Shown: in pieces, positions 22,440 through 33,623 of the stretch
How positions within the stretch are numbered: the first letter of the stretch is position 1
How the letters are laid out: every line of letters begins with the position of its first letter
Assembly: GCA_903772945.1 (NCBI GenBank)
Contig: CAICTM010000468.1
Location: 1 to 64,000 of the forward strand
Direction of reading: 5' to 3'
DNA: 64,000 nt
Source: Seminavis robusta
Lineage: Eukaryota > Bacillariophyta > Bacillariophyceae > Naviculales > Naviculaceae
Made by a program: the position numbers and the translations under genes
The notes under the pieces: model-generated
Database searches by the model: none
Told to the model about the DNA's origin: nothing
What the model saw: the letters and a program-made list of their open reading frames with translations, nothing else

Positions 22440-23810
22440 GTTTGCTGGCTACTTGGATCCATATGACGAATACACCCAATCTACGATACCGTAGGCAGAG
22501 AGTTACATCGATCCGTGACAGTGGCAACAGTACCGAACACACTCAGGTTCCGCTTTACTGGCTACACTCCGTTACCGGTACCTTTCATTGGATCCTTATG
22601 ACGAATCATGCACAACCGAACATTGTCAATCCAGCCATCGTAGCCAGCTACCGTAGAGTGCATCGATCAGTGACAGTGGCAACAGTACCGAACACACTCA
22701 GGTTCGACTTTCCTCGCTGCACTCGTTACCTCGCATTGGATCCTAGACGAATACATGCACAAAACCGAATATTGTTAATCCAGCCATTGTAGCCGGCTAC
22801 AGTGCTACCGTACAGTTACATCGGCGACAGGATCAACAGTACCGAACACACTCAGATTCCGCTTTGCTGGCTACACCCGTTGCCGGTATCTTGCATTGGA
22901 TCCTTATGACGAATCCATGCACAACCGAACATTATGAATCCAGCCATTGTAGCGGCTGCGGTATAGCTACATCGACGACAGTGGCAACAGTACCGAAAGT
23001 TCGGCTTTGCTCACTATGTTACCGGTACCTCGCATTGGTCCTTATGACGATACATGCACAAAACCGAATATTGTTATCCAGCCATTGTAGCCGGCTACCG
23101 TACAGTTACATCGGCAACAGTGTCAACAGTACCGAACACACTCAGGTTCCGCTTTGCTGGCTACACTCCGTTGCCGGTATCTTGCATTGGATCCTTATGA
23201 CGAATCCATGCACAACCGAACATTATGAATCCAGCCATTGTAGCCGGCTGCGATAGTACATCGACGACAGTGCAACAGTACCGAAAGTTCGGCTTTGCTC
23301 ACTATGGTTACCGGTACCTCGCATTGGATCCTTATGACGAATACATGCACAAAACCGAATATTGTTAATCCAGCCATTGTTAGCCGGCTACCGTACAGTT
23401 ACATCGGCAACAGTGTAACAGTACCGAACACACTCAGGTTCCGCTTTGCTGGCTACACTCCGTTGCGGTATCTTGCATTGGATCCTTATGACGAATCATG
23501 CACAACCGAACATTATGAATCCGCCTTGTAGCCGGCTGCGGTATAGCTACATCGACGACAGTGCAACAGTACCGAAAGTTCGGCTTTGCTCACTAGTTAC
23601 CGGTACCTCGATTGGATCCTTATGACGAATACATCACAAACCGAATATGTAATCCAGCCATTGTAGCCGGCTACCGTACAGTTACATCGGCAAACAGTAC
23701 CGAACACACTCAGGTTCCGCTTTGCTGGCTACACTCCGTTGCCGGTATCTTGCATTGGATCCTTATGACGAATACATGCACAACCGAACATTATGAATAT
23801 TTTCAATCCA
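22440..23810. repeat. tandem repeat array, ~145-bp unit, about nine copies, partly dimeric
   Basis: The landmark aacagtaccgaa recurs near 22528, 22681, 22838, 22987, 23129, 23274, 23419, 23563 and 23694, so the unit is about 130-157 bp. Each unit also contains cgcattggatccttatgacg or tgcattggatccttatgacg and atccagccattgtagccggc. From about 22840 two unit types alternate: A continues cacactcaggttccgctttg, B continues agttcggctttgctcacta. This makes a ~290-bp dimer. Small indels between copies break every frame, so it is not coding. Confidence 0.9.
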
Positions 23811-25046
23811 GCCTCCACAAGCACTGTTCCCGGGAAAATGGGTACCAGCACAGGAATCACCACCAAAACACTAGAAATAACACTGGAGGGGTGAATCCAG
23901 TAGTAGGATCCACTCTCTTGTGTGTTGTCGCCTCCTCCGGTTGACTGTCGCCGTTCAATGACTCGACGACGATCCGTTCAGACTGTTGGTATGGTGGGCT
24001 GGAGTTAACAGTCTCCTCCGTACCGGTAGTGGTAGCCTCTCCTCTTCTTGTTCTCCGGAGCGACCGATCGTTCGTTCGACAATGGGATTTCCTCGGCCGT
24101 CAGCAGTACAGCAGAGAAAACAACAAATAGATATGAGTTTTGTTTTCTGTGCTCAACTGCAGACGACCGGAGACTTACATTGTTTTTCAAATTGCACCAA
24201 CTTGGCCGTCATGGGCCGAGAACTGACTGCCATCCCACGGTCCATAGGATTCAATGAGGGATGGCTTTTGAATCTGCACCAGAGAAGGACGGTTGATTGA
24301 GGCTTGAATAATAATAGAGGTGCGATCGATTGATTCGATTCGAATAATTAAAACCAACTCACCTGTTGACGGCCGAGCTCGGAATTCTCTCCTGTTTACC
24401 ATAGGAATTGAAAGAGGGAGAGAAGTCAGCGCTGTACCTTCAATTAACACTCTTGATAATAGCTTACCTCATTGCGATCCATTCGATTGATCGTTCAACA
24501 CCATTCTTGTCGGCCAAGCTTGGATTTCTCTCCTGTTTGCCATAGAAATTCCACGAGGAGAAGAATCAGTGCTGCACCTTCAATGATGGATTTGGCTGGA
24601 CCTGTACCAGTACCGGTACGTGCGCATGCCATTGAATTAGTTTAACCTTAACCTTAGTAACTTCAACGGTTTTTTTTATCCACGAATCGATAAAACACGT
24701 TAAGTACAGGTTTGGTACTTACGGATACACATGACCGTTGATTCTGCAACTGAAGTGCGGGTACACTAATTTACACAGTAAACGCGAGCCAATCGATTTT
24801 GCAGTGCAACTGAGGGGGTAACCAAAAGGAGCGCCGTCTCAGGAGACGGAACAGTCCACCATGGCGCGTCTGGTGAAAGCACTGCAACATGGCTACTAGC
24901 TAGTACCAGGTAGAGGATAGCTCAACCAATATGGCACCTACGAGCCGAGGCCAACGTGTTTCCCACAGTCAATAAGTCAAGTCTGCTCACCGGCCACACT
25001 ACTAGCCTTCTTTTGAGATTGAATTCACTTGAATATACCCAAGAAA
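23811..25046. other. intergenic with short duplicated segments
   Basis: No gene recognised. A ~60-bp segment around tctctcctgtttaccatag (24390) is repeated diverged near 24520 (tctctcctgtttgccatag). The stretch caagtctgctcaccggccac near 24978 recurs near 25524 on the far side of the LRR fragment. Confidence 0.45.
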
Positions 25047-25409
25047 ATGATGCCTCCAATGAAAACTGAACATCAGAACAAGATCGGGATTGGAATCGTA
25101 TGGAACCCTGAAATGGAAGAAATGTCTCCGAAAACCATTGATCAGGGCCAAACTGCAAACCCCGTCATGTCCTACAACGATAATCAGAATCAGAAGCGTC
25201 CTTCTCAGCATAGCGGCAATGGTGGCAGCACACAAGATCCATCCGAGTTGCAGGTCGTAGTGGAGCAGCCACAGAAACCCAACAAATCCACAGGGGCGCG
25301 CGCACGTGTACCCACGAGTACGAATTGCTTCGACGAGAAACGAAATCGATCCCGCACATCGATGCAGCGTTGGAACGCATCATTTCTATTAATAGCTACG
25401 GTACCGTAG
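25047..25409 (+). pseudogene. N-terminal fragment of an LRR receptor-like gene
   Basis: MMPPMKTEHQNKIGIGIVWN starts a 120-codon frame that parallels the tails at 15337 and 21675 (DPSELQVVVEQPQKP is shared). After PTSTNCFDEKRNRSR it loses homology and stops, before any TM or LRR. It is flanked by direct copies of a ~35-bp sequence (about 24958 and 25513). Probably a duplicated, truncated 5' piece with no function. Confidence 0.75.
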
Positions 25410-25436
25410 CTCCGATATTATGCTAGTCGACTTTAC

Positions 25437-25512
25437 AAAAAAAACTGAACGTCTAATAACGGATTCAGACGAGATGTGCTTGAGGACTACCCACGAGCTA
25501 GGGCTCGGGTAT
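25437..25512 (-). mobile_element. ~72-nt retroposon copy (T-tailed on the minus strand)
   Basis: Read on the minus strand this is ATACCCGAGCCC...GACGTTCAG followed by eight Ts. It matches 46196-46267 essentially base for base, including the same 5' end, which argues the element is full-length at ~72 nt. Its first ~22 bases can fold (ACCCGAGC with GCTCGTGGGT). Confidence 0.75.
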
Positions 25513-25519
25513 TTCCCAC

Positions 25520-26350
25520 AGTCAAGTCTGCTCACCGGCCACACTGGCCTCCTGAGAGGGTGCGACGCCTGTTAGCTATCTAAGGATTTGTACACTGAGG
25601 TCAGAGCCATGATTCACCACAAATCACGAGTCGACTTTACAGTTACAGTACCATACAGTCGCTCATAATGAAAGACACAAACGAAACAACCGAGTGACAG
25701 TCGCTCGAGTGGCGCATTGTTGGATTGGTTTTCGAGCCCCCCATTCGACGACAAGGACAAGGACAGGTATACCGTACAAGGATACCCTCGTTTTGACCAC
25801 TCGCAGCGGTCAAAGCGTTTCAACGACAACAATAAAACGGGGATTGATTCGCCAATGGATACATACAGTGTACGTACCGTACGTAGTCTACGATCGTTCC
25901 AAATCTCGTCAACGAACTATTCATAATACGGGCAGCAGTACGATACCGTACGGTACGGTACGATGGGCAGTGAATGTTGTGGGTAAGAACGACATCCCGA
26001 AGGCTGTCCGTGTGGATCGACGCAGCAGCTCGATCGTCTTCTTTTACTGGCATCACTTTCTCGTGGTGGTGGTCGACTGCATGCCGTGGAAAAGTTCAAT
26101 TTAAAAATTCGAATTGGGAGAAACCGAAAGCAATCGAATGGAGTCAGTCGAATAGAACAGCATCGATTCGATTCGATTCCCTCAGTTTGCCGTTGTTTTT
26201 CTTCCCCATTCTCTCAGCCTTGCCCATTGCAGCAGGTCTTAGCTGTCTTTCCAATGAAATACTATAGAGTGTGTTGACTTGAGCTAAGTTGACTTGACTA
26301 CTACTAAGCTACTACTAAGCTAACTCAGCTAACTAAGTAGTAATAAGAGG
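25520..26350. other. intergenic, 5' flank of the 26351 gene
   Basis: No gene recognised. A TACGGTACGGTACG stretch lies near 25950. A short ctactaagct/aactaagt repetition lies just before the ATG at 26351. Confidence 0.4.
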
Positions 26351-29300
26351 ATGAAAGAAGCCAAGATGAGTGACAGTGGCAGTAAGAGTGCAGATCAAGC
26401 TACAGATGGAAACTCCCACAGGCGCAGGCATGGTCAGCCCAGGTCATGTCCTGATAGTAGTAATGATACTGATACTAGCATTGATATTGGTATCAATGAT
26501 GCTACTGAAGAAGAAAAGGAATTTTGCACCTCAGAGTCAGAAGTTGGAGATTCTAGACAAGTCCAAGAACGACTCAACCGAACGTTCGGCAATCGACAAG
26601 ACGCTCACAATCAGGCAGCCAATTTAGCTGCAGCTATGTCTACCAGTGTGTCTATGCATACTACTGGTACTGAAGGCACTACAACTAGCAATACACATAC
26701 ACAGACTGATACCACTATGAACAATTCTGAGTCAAGAAGTCCAAAAACTCAAAGAGATACCAACCAAAGTACTGCTAGTACTTCTAGTACTGCTACTTAC
26801 ACAAAAACTGAACAAGAGGAACATCAAGAAGGCTCAGAGGCAGAAGAAGAATTTGACATTCTAGAAGTGGTACAACGAAGAATCCGAGGATCATTCAACA
26901 AACCTGAATATGCTAACAAGGTGGCTGCCAAAATTAGAGATTACAGCAACAACAACAGCTCTACCAACAACTCCATTCCTGCAGAACACTTTCAAGAAGA
27001 ACAACAACACTTTCAAGAAGAACAGGATGAGCAAGACCTCATGAGGCATGTATTGTCCACCAGAATCAGACAAGTGCAGGAAGATGATTTGCCACAGCAA
27101 TTCCAAAAACAACAACAGCAACAGCAAGACCAGAGCATTATGATTCTGGCTGGATCAAATCATTCCATTGACAGTCTTGCAAAACAGCAAATACAGCATA
27201 CTCTGCACATCAAACAGAACAATCTACAAATGGTGGATCTTACCAATTCAGAAAACAACCACCACAACCATCACAACCACAACAACTCTAATGCAACAGA
27301 ACAAGACTTACTGCAATCCTCCATAGCAGAAGACGAAACTGTTACCAGCCCGCCCTCCTTGCGACGCGATGGTCCACGACGAGTCCAAGTATTGCCACCG
27401 GGAGCTTACAGAATGGACGGTCCGGGAGATACTATTCAACAATCCACGCCTTCAACCGTCGAAACCACATCTTGCGTCGAATTGGGAATGGCACGACGAG
27501 CCCAAGAAGATGCATTGCTCGCCGAAGGAAACAATTGGAATTTCAATAATACCGATACGATGCAAAACAATGTTGACAATGACAATGACAATAATGATAC
27601 CCACCCACAGCCAATGGATGCCATGGCCGAATGGCAAGATGAAATGACACTCCACGACGATGACGATGACACCAATCCACAAAAATGCAGCCGAAAAAAC
27701 ACGTGGATTGTCGTGGGAGGTCTACTCTGCCTCACTATTGTTGTCATTCTCGGCATTGTCATTGCTGTGACTGCGAGCGGAGGTTCCAAATCGAACCATG
27801 ACGACGCGACAATCATAATCACCCAGCCCACCATGGCACCGACCACCACCGTCGCACCCACATTGCCCTTTGACGAATACGTCTTGACACTGTTGCCACT
27901 CGAAACGGTGACAGTCATTACTCGGGATGATGCAGAATCATCGCCACAAGCCCGGGCGTATCAATGGCTCATTTCCAAAAACAATCCCAAACGACACGAA
28001 TTGACACAACTCACGGCCCTACGAATCGTCCAACGCTGGACATTGGCAGCCTTGTTCTATGCCACTGATGGAACCTACTGGACACACAAGGAGGGATGGC
28101 TCAAATATCACGTACACGAGTGTCTCTGGTGGTCTTCGGGATCTTTTGACGATACAGTCAGCATTATCAACACAACAACAACTACCACTGCTGTGCGCAA
28201 CAACACCAACAGCAACAACATCTGCGAACAGGATCCAATCACCTTTGAAGAAAATACACTGGCAGAGGGGACGATTCGACACATTTGGTTAAATGGAAAC
28301 AATCTCGTTGGAGATTTCGATCAAATATTACAATCCTTACTCCCCTTGTTGCCAGATCTCAAGACCATTGCCATGAAAATGAATCCGGGAATTACGGGAT
28401 CGATTCCATCGTGGCTATTTTCCAACAACAATCACTTGCAAGGACTGAGTTTGGCACGAACCCAAATCACGGGATCGTTACCTCCCGCACTCTTCACGAG
28501 CAGCCAACTCCAAGCGCTCTTGCTGCAATTCGCTCCCGTGACGGAAGATGTACGTACACGAATGTGAATGTGACCGCCACACTCAACAACTTCTGTTTGT
28601 TTGGGGGAGATCCTCACAGGGTTTTGCCTTTTCATTTTCTTACCAGCTCCCTTCGATGTTGGGGCATTTGACGGAGCTACGGTATCTCTTGCTGGATGGG
28701 ACGCTCTTTGAGAGTGCTATCCCGACAGAGTTGGGCAATCTATCGCTGCTGCAATATCTCTACATCAACTTTCTTTCTTTGACGGGTACCGTGAGTCCTT
28801 CTCTGCATGCATTCTTTTGTCATTGTGTGCCACGTTGTGTCCGTCGCATCACACACAAAAAATCCTCATGGGTTGCGTTTTTTCCTTCCCAGCTTCCCAC
28901 GGAAATTGGTCTTTTGAGCAACCTGCGTCATCTGGACGTGCAATCCTCTGGACTGGTCGGATCCTTGCCAACGCAGCTGGGGCTTCTTTCCGCGCTAGAA
29001 TGGCCCTCACTGCAAGGGAATCGGTTTACTGGAAATGTAAGTAGGCGCAGTGCAGTTGCCAACGATCGAGACGGACCCCCTCGGATGCTTGCAACACTCA
29101 CGAATGCGCTCGCCACGCCGCTTCTACCTACAACCAACAACTCGTATCGATGTAGATACCCACCGAACTAGGGGGTTGCAGGTCCATTGATGCAATCGAA
29201 TTCCAAAACAATTCCTTGGTCGGCCACATTCCTTCCGAGATTGGGTTGTTGTCGAAGCTCAGGTTGGTACGTAACACTTGGTCGCGAATACTTGGCGGCG

Positions 29301-29581
29301 ATAGAGCGAGCTCGTACCAGTACGCCTCTTACACAACGCATTGCCATCGACGCGATTAGCTTGATTTGGAAAAGAACGATCTGAGTGGGACCGTTCCTTT
29401 GGAGGTGGGATGCCTGGCGGAGTTTACGGGCAAGGGTTCCTTGACTCATGTCTATATTAACGACAACCCCAATCTATCGGGAAGGATTCCCAACGAGCTC
29501 TGTTTCGCCGAATTGATGACGTTTGATTGCATTGGGCTGTGTGGGTGTAATTTGTGTACGTGCCCACTGACCCTTCCATGA
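26351..29581 (+). CDS. LRR receptor-like type II membrane protein, intact (939 aa)
   Basis: Five phase-0 exons: 26351-28549, 28647-28790, 28893-29036, 29156-29266 and 29360-29581 (940 codons). Donors are GTACGT, GTGAGT, GTAAGT and GTACGT. The tail (1-450) is rich in Asn, Gln and Ser/Thr and holds EEEFDILEVVQRRIRG (165-180), a coiled-coil-like Gln/Glu stretch, LPPGAYRM (348-355) and an acidic DDDDD run. The TM helix spans about 451-475, with CSRKN before it. Outside follow YVLTLLPLETVTVITRDD, the cap WTLAALFYATDGTYW...CLWW, then LRRs. Exons 2 and 3 are 48 codons each (two LRRs). The end is FDCIGLCGCNLCTC. It is a distant paralogue of the minus-strand cluster but has the same plan. ATG codons at 26351 and 26366 are both possible starts. 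Confidence 0.9.
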
Positions 29582-32171
29582 TTGATTTTTGACCGTGGCT
29601 TTGGCTTCGACTGCCCGCAGCATCAACCAACCAATCAGCACCGCTGTGGGAAGTCTGTTCGAGACAGGGCATGGACGAGAATCACCAAGAGGTACGCATA
29701 CAACTAGCCAGACTGATGGACAGCATTGCGCTATACCGGTTTGGAGGTCCACAATCTGTCCGTTCTGCTGCACATGCACGTATGTACGCTACATGCAGCT
29801 TCATTACTATAGTGACAGGTATTACCGGTTCTGGTACAGGCTCAAGGCTGGTGAGTTGTCCAGATTGCAACACCTGGCCATGGAGCCCGGACGACGATAC
29901 AGCTTGGGTGAAGCAATGGCAGAGCTTGCCAAACAGCCGCGTGCATGATAGCCAGTGACAACGAATGACTCAGTCTGCCCCCTCCATCCTGGATGCTGTG
30001 GCAATGAGATCCCTTCCACGAAACCACAGTCCTTCTTGCTAAGCTATCCAGGTAGGTAGTGCCATGAATCGAATGGAATCAAATCGAATCAAATCATTCG
30101 CTGGGGCTGCGATAGGCACAGTTACCGGTGCGGCTCGAGCGACCTACCCACTACCCAAAGGCTTGGATACCGGTACTATCGTGCTCGAATGAGCTAGCTA
30201 CATCAGGGACGAAACGGAATAAAGCTCTAACTGTGGATGGTTGGAAGCGTTCTCGCCAGGCCAAAATATCAGGGCAAGAAGCTGGAACCGGTAATACTCT
30301 ACAGGATCATTCACTCGCGCCCCGGTCTTGATGCCATGCGAGCCATGCAGTTTCGTACACCCACAAGGTCTGTCAAGTGGGTCTGCACCGAGTCTTGGCC
30401 AAAAAAGAACGAGCTAGATCCCCTTTCAACTTGCAAGGCAGTCTACAGTATCCATCCTGTACGGTGTGTGTGCATCAGAACCTAACTAAAACGCCATCCC
30501 GAACCGTGCGCATTGCCACATTGCTCAGCGCATGCAGCCATTGCTACACATCACTCAACTTACTTTAGCATCAGGTATGGTAGATGTGAGAGGGAAGGAT
30601 GAACGGGCCTCTCGTAACCAGTCAGTGTGTTTTACTTTAGCAATAGCTACGCTGTATGGTCATCCAAGCCCCCACAGTGACAACTGATAAAAGCATGTAA
30701 TTCTGATGAAAGATCATAGTGGCCATGAGATTTGAGTACCAGTACACGTACAGCTGTTCATTGAACATGTTGGCACGTGGGTATCCTTTACCTGGGTACC
30801 ATACCAGTGCCAGGCTGCGGAAGATCGCAGCGGTCAATGAAGTAATGAAGCCGTGGTGTGGGTACGGGTAAAAACCAGAATCAGTCGTGTTCCAAGCATC
30901 CTCGGTCCCGTTCCAAGCATCGTTGGTCCCGTTCCAGGGATCCTCGGTCCCGTTCCAATGCAGTCGTGGACCGAAAATGACCCGTGACTGCGATTGAATG
31001 ACTATCCAGTTACATGTACCAGCTACAGTAGAATCAACCACAACAACAACAACCAAGTAGTAACACACAACTATAGCAACTACAGTACTCTATCAACACC
31101 TCCTCCTCTGCTACTACCACTGTGGAATTTCGGCTTATCAGGCGTGGTAGCTAGCGATCGAAAGAAGCACAAGAAGCACAAGAACAAGAGGAAGACCGGT
31201 AGCAGCGTCGTTCGTTCATCCGTACGAAGCAGCGCCATTGTCGCCGATTCGAAGCTATCGTTCGAAGCTATCGTTCGTTCGTTCGTTCGTTCGATCGTTC
31301 GAAGCGACGGTCGTATCAGCAGATAGTCAGATAAATGTCTCTGTTCCGGTTTCCGGTACGTATGAACCAAACATCATACAGTCTAAAACTAAGGTGTTGT
31401 GTACAGTACCACACCACAAGCACCCTTCCTTCAAGCACGGACGACCACCAAGTTAGCGCAGACCTTCACGCTGATTCCCACTCCCATCTTGCTCCAGCCT
31501 CCACAGCTCGACTGGTTCATTCAAAACCTCACGAATCGCGCCAATTGCCAATTTACCGGTACATCTGTACCTGGTACAACTGTACGGACATTTTAAAAGG
31601 ATAAAGCCATTTCCGAAAGCACGGTAAGTTTCTGACAAGAGCATCTCACATTTTGATTTTATTCTGTCACAGAATTGTTTTTTTAAATGCCTGAATCACG
31701 TCTCAGTGTCTCAGTGTCCTTTCCAAATAACCCTCTCACAATTCGTTGTTTTTTGACAAAGCCACTTACACGAGGCCTATCTGATCCAAAAGTGAAGGAT
31801 AAAGAATGAATCACGAATGTAACAGTAGGCATTATTCATAGTGTTTATGCCACGATCACGAATAATGTGGAACATTGATAAGAACTCTGAACCTTGTGTA
31901 CACAAGATTATAGGGGCAGAAAACTTCCGTTTCCTAAAACATGAAGAGTTAAGCAACGCGTGATGTCGTCGGTAAACAGCTTGTCCTTCTCTCGACTATG
32001 CATATCCACCGGTTGTCTGGAGCTCGGATACATCATTCAAAACCCTTCAGACTTCAGACGTTGCTGCTGCGGAGAGCCTCATCTTTTCTCACAAGTCAAC
32101 TCAACTCGAATCGAAACTCAACTCACTCCTCTCGTCTTCATCTCATCTCAGCTCAGCATCTCAGCTTGACC
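29582..32171. other. intergenic, no gene recognised
   Basis: About 2.6 kb without a recognisable gene. It contains a 21-bp tandem repeat (30889-30962) and a GTTCGTTCGTTCGTTCG run near 31270. ORFs here are short and lack family features. Confidence 0.4.
30889..30962. repeat. 21-bp minisatellite, about 3.5 copies
   Basis: Units start gttccaagcatcctcggtcc at 30889, and follow at 30910, 30931 and 30952. On the minus strand it would encode WNGTEDA-type repeats, but that ORF has no ATG upstream. Confidence 0.75.
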
Positions 32172-33623
32172 ATGAAGTTCTTGAATCTAGCTCTACTGGC
32201 CGTTCTACCTCGCTCCATCCTGGCTCTACCTGCGACTGGCCCTCTTTCTATTCTTAACCCTGCTGGTGTCCCCATCATCTGTGAGACTTTTTCCCTCGAT
32301 ATTGAGGACGTAACTTTCTCCTTCCAGAACTATAATTCTGATGCAAACTTGGTCAATCTGGGGCCAGGCTCCATTGCATGGGGAGATCCAGCCCCTGCCT
32401 CTCTCAATGGCAATGGCCAACAGTCCATGCTTTCCACTGCCAAGAGTGTTGTTACACCTTACACTGCCATCGTTAATGATGTCTTTCAGCTGGGTAGTCT
32501 CACACACCACAACAATGCTATCTTGGGAATCCACGTGAATACTGTTGAACTTGTTGTGAATGTCTGGATCCAGGGTGTGGCATACCCATTTGTCTATGAC
32601 TTGATCGTTCATGAAACTCCAAATCTTGGCGGTACAGCCTGCCCCTTCATCACTGGTGGTGCTGGGTGTTCCGACAAGGTCGAAATCGCACTCGCAAGTG
32701 TTACACCACAGGCTGTTCATCTCATGAATGGAGTTAAATTTGAGATTGATCTTCTTGGATTCCGGGATTGCCCCACATGTGCCTTGAGGGACCATTTCAT
32801 CTCGGAAGAGGGGGCAGCTTCATCTTCCTATCTGTACGCCATGTTGACCTTGACGGACTGTCCTCATCGAGGTGGCGGCGGTGGTGACCCCCACTTTGAA
32901 ACATGGACTGGACACCAGTTCTATGACTATATGGGAGCTTGTGATCTTCACTTGGTTCAGGCACCTCACTTTGCTCCTTCACTTCCCTTGAACATTGATG
33001 TCCGCACCAAGATCCGCAACTGGTACTCATACATCGAGTCGGCTGTTGTCCAGATTGGTGATGAGACTCTTGAGATGGGATCCTTTGGAGAGTACTTGCT
33101 GAATGGAGTTCAAGGTGCTACGATGCCCAACACCATTGCTGGATTTGAAGTTAAGGCCTTCAACCCCAACAAGAATTTTCACATCCTTGAGGTTTACATT
33201 GATGAACAAGAAAAGATCGTCCTCCGATCCTTCAAGGACATGGTTTCAGTCAAGATTGACAATGCAAAGAAGGAGCGATTCCATGACAGCAAGGGAATGA
33301 TGGGCAACTTTGACACTGGGCATGTCTTGTCTCGTGATGGCCACACATACCTGGAAGATCCCAACGAGATTGCCAAGGAATGGCAGGTTCGGGACACCGA
33401 GCCCATGCTCTTTAATGTCGTCAGTGGTCCCCAGCACCCACAAGCATGTGTCTTGCCCGACCGCACCGAAGCACAAGCTGAGCGACGATTGGGAGGCAAG
33501 ACCATCTCCCAAGAAGCTGCCACCAAGGCATGCGCTCACTGGCCCAAGGCCCACCGTGAGGGCTGTGTCAAGGATGTCATTGCCACTGGTGACTTGGAAC
33601 TGGCAGCTCTGGGTGCTCTGTAA
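32172..33623 (+). CDS. secreted choice-of-anchor K / GDPH (vWD-like) protein, copy 1 (483 aa)
   Basis: The ATG at 32172 begins MKFLNLALLAVLPRSILA, a signal peptide. An in-frame upstream extension to 31998 is not needed. Residues ~30-165 match my recollection of the choice-of-anchor K fold: SIAWGDPA (67-74), FQLGSLTHHNN (105-115), HVNTVELVVNVWI. Residues ~232-430 are von Willebrand factor D-like, opening with a glycine run and GDPHFETWTGHQFYDY (238-253), then ACDLHL, and closing GMMGNFDTGHVLSRDGHTYL. The last ~55 residues form a conserved ACAHWPKAHREGCVKDVIAT cysteine region. GDPH modules are known from diatom cell-surface and adhesion proteins, so a role in extracellular mucilage or adhesion is inferred. 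No membrane anchor is visible. It is a tandem duplicate of 36333-37775. Confidence 0.9.
   Translation: MKFLNLALLAVLPRSILALPATGPLSILNPAGVPIICETFSLDIEDVTFSFQNYNSDANLVNLGPGSIAWGDPAPASLNGNGQQSMLSTAKSVVTPYTAIVNDVFQLGSLTHHNNAILGIHVNTVELVVNVWIQGVAYPFVYDLIVHETPNLGGTACPFITGGAGCSDKVEIALASVTPQAVHLMNGVKFEIDLLGFRDCPTCALRDHFISEEGAASSSYLYAMLTLTDCPHRGGGGGDPHFETWTGHQFYDYMGACDLHLVQAPHFAPSLPLNIDVRTKIRNWYSYIESAVVQIGDETLEMGSFGEYLLNGVQGATMPNTIAGFEVKAFNPNKNFHILEVYIDEQEKIVLRSFKDMVSVKIDNAKKERFHDSKGMMGNFDTGHVLSRDGHTYLEDPNEIAKEWQVRDTEPMLFNVVSGPQHPQACVLPDRTEAQAERRLGGKTISQEAATKACAHWPKAHREGCVKDVIATGDLELAALGAL

Noticed and set aside
22440-23810. CRISPR-like array
   Set aside because: Units are ~145 bp with small indels throughout, no short constant repeat with unique spacers, and the setting is eukaryotic.
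26351-29581. Kinase domain in or near the LRR genes
   Set aside because: Neither the tails nor flanking DNA show a glycine loop, VAIK, HRD or DFG motif.
30637-31068. Minus-strand ORF with WNGTEDA repeats
   Set aside because: Its first codon is GTG, there is no ATG before the repeat, and the peptide repeat is explained by the 21-bp minisatellite.
31998-32171. N-terminal extension of the first GDPH protein
   Set aside because: It would bury a perfect signal peptide starting at 32172 that is shared with the second copy.
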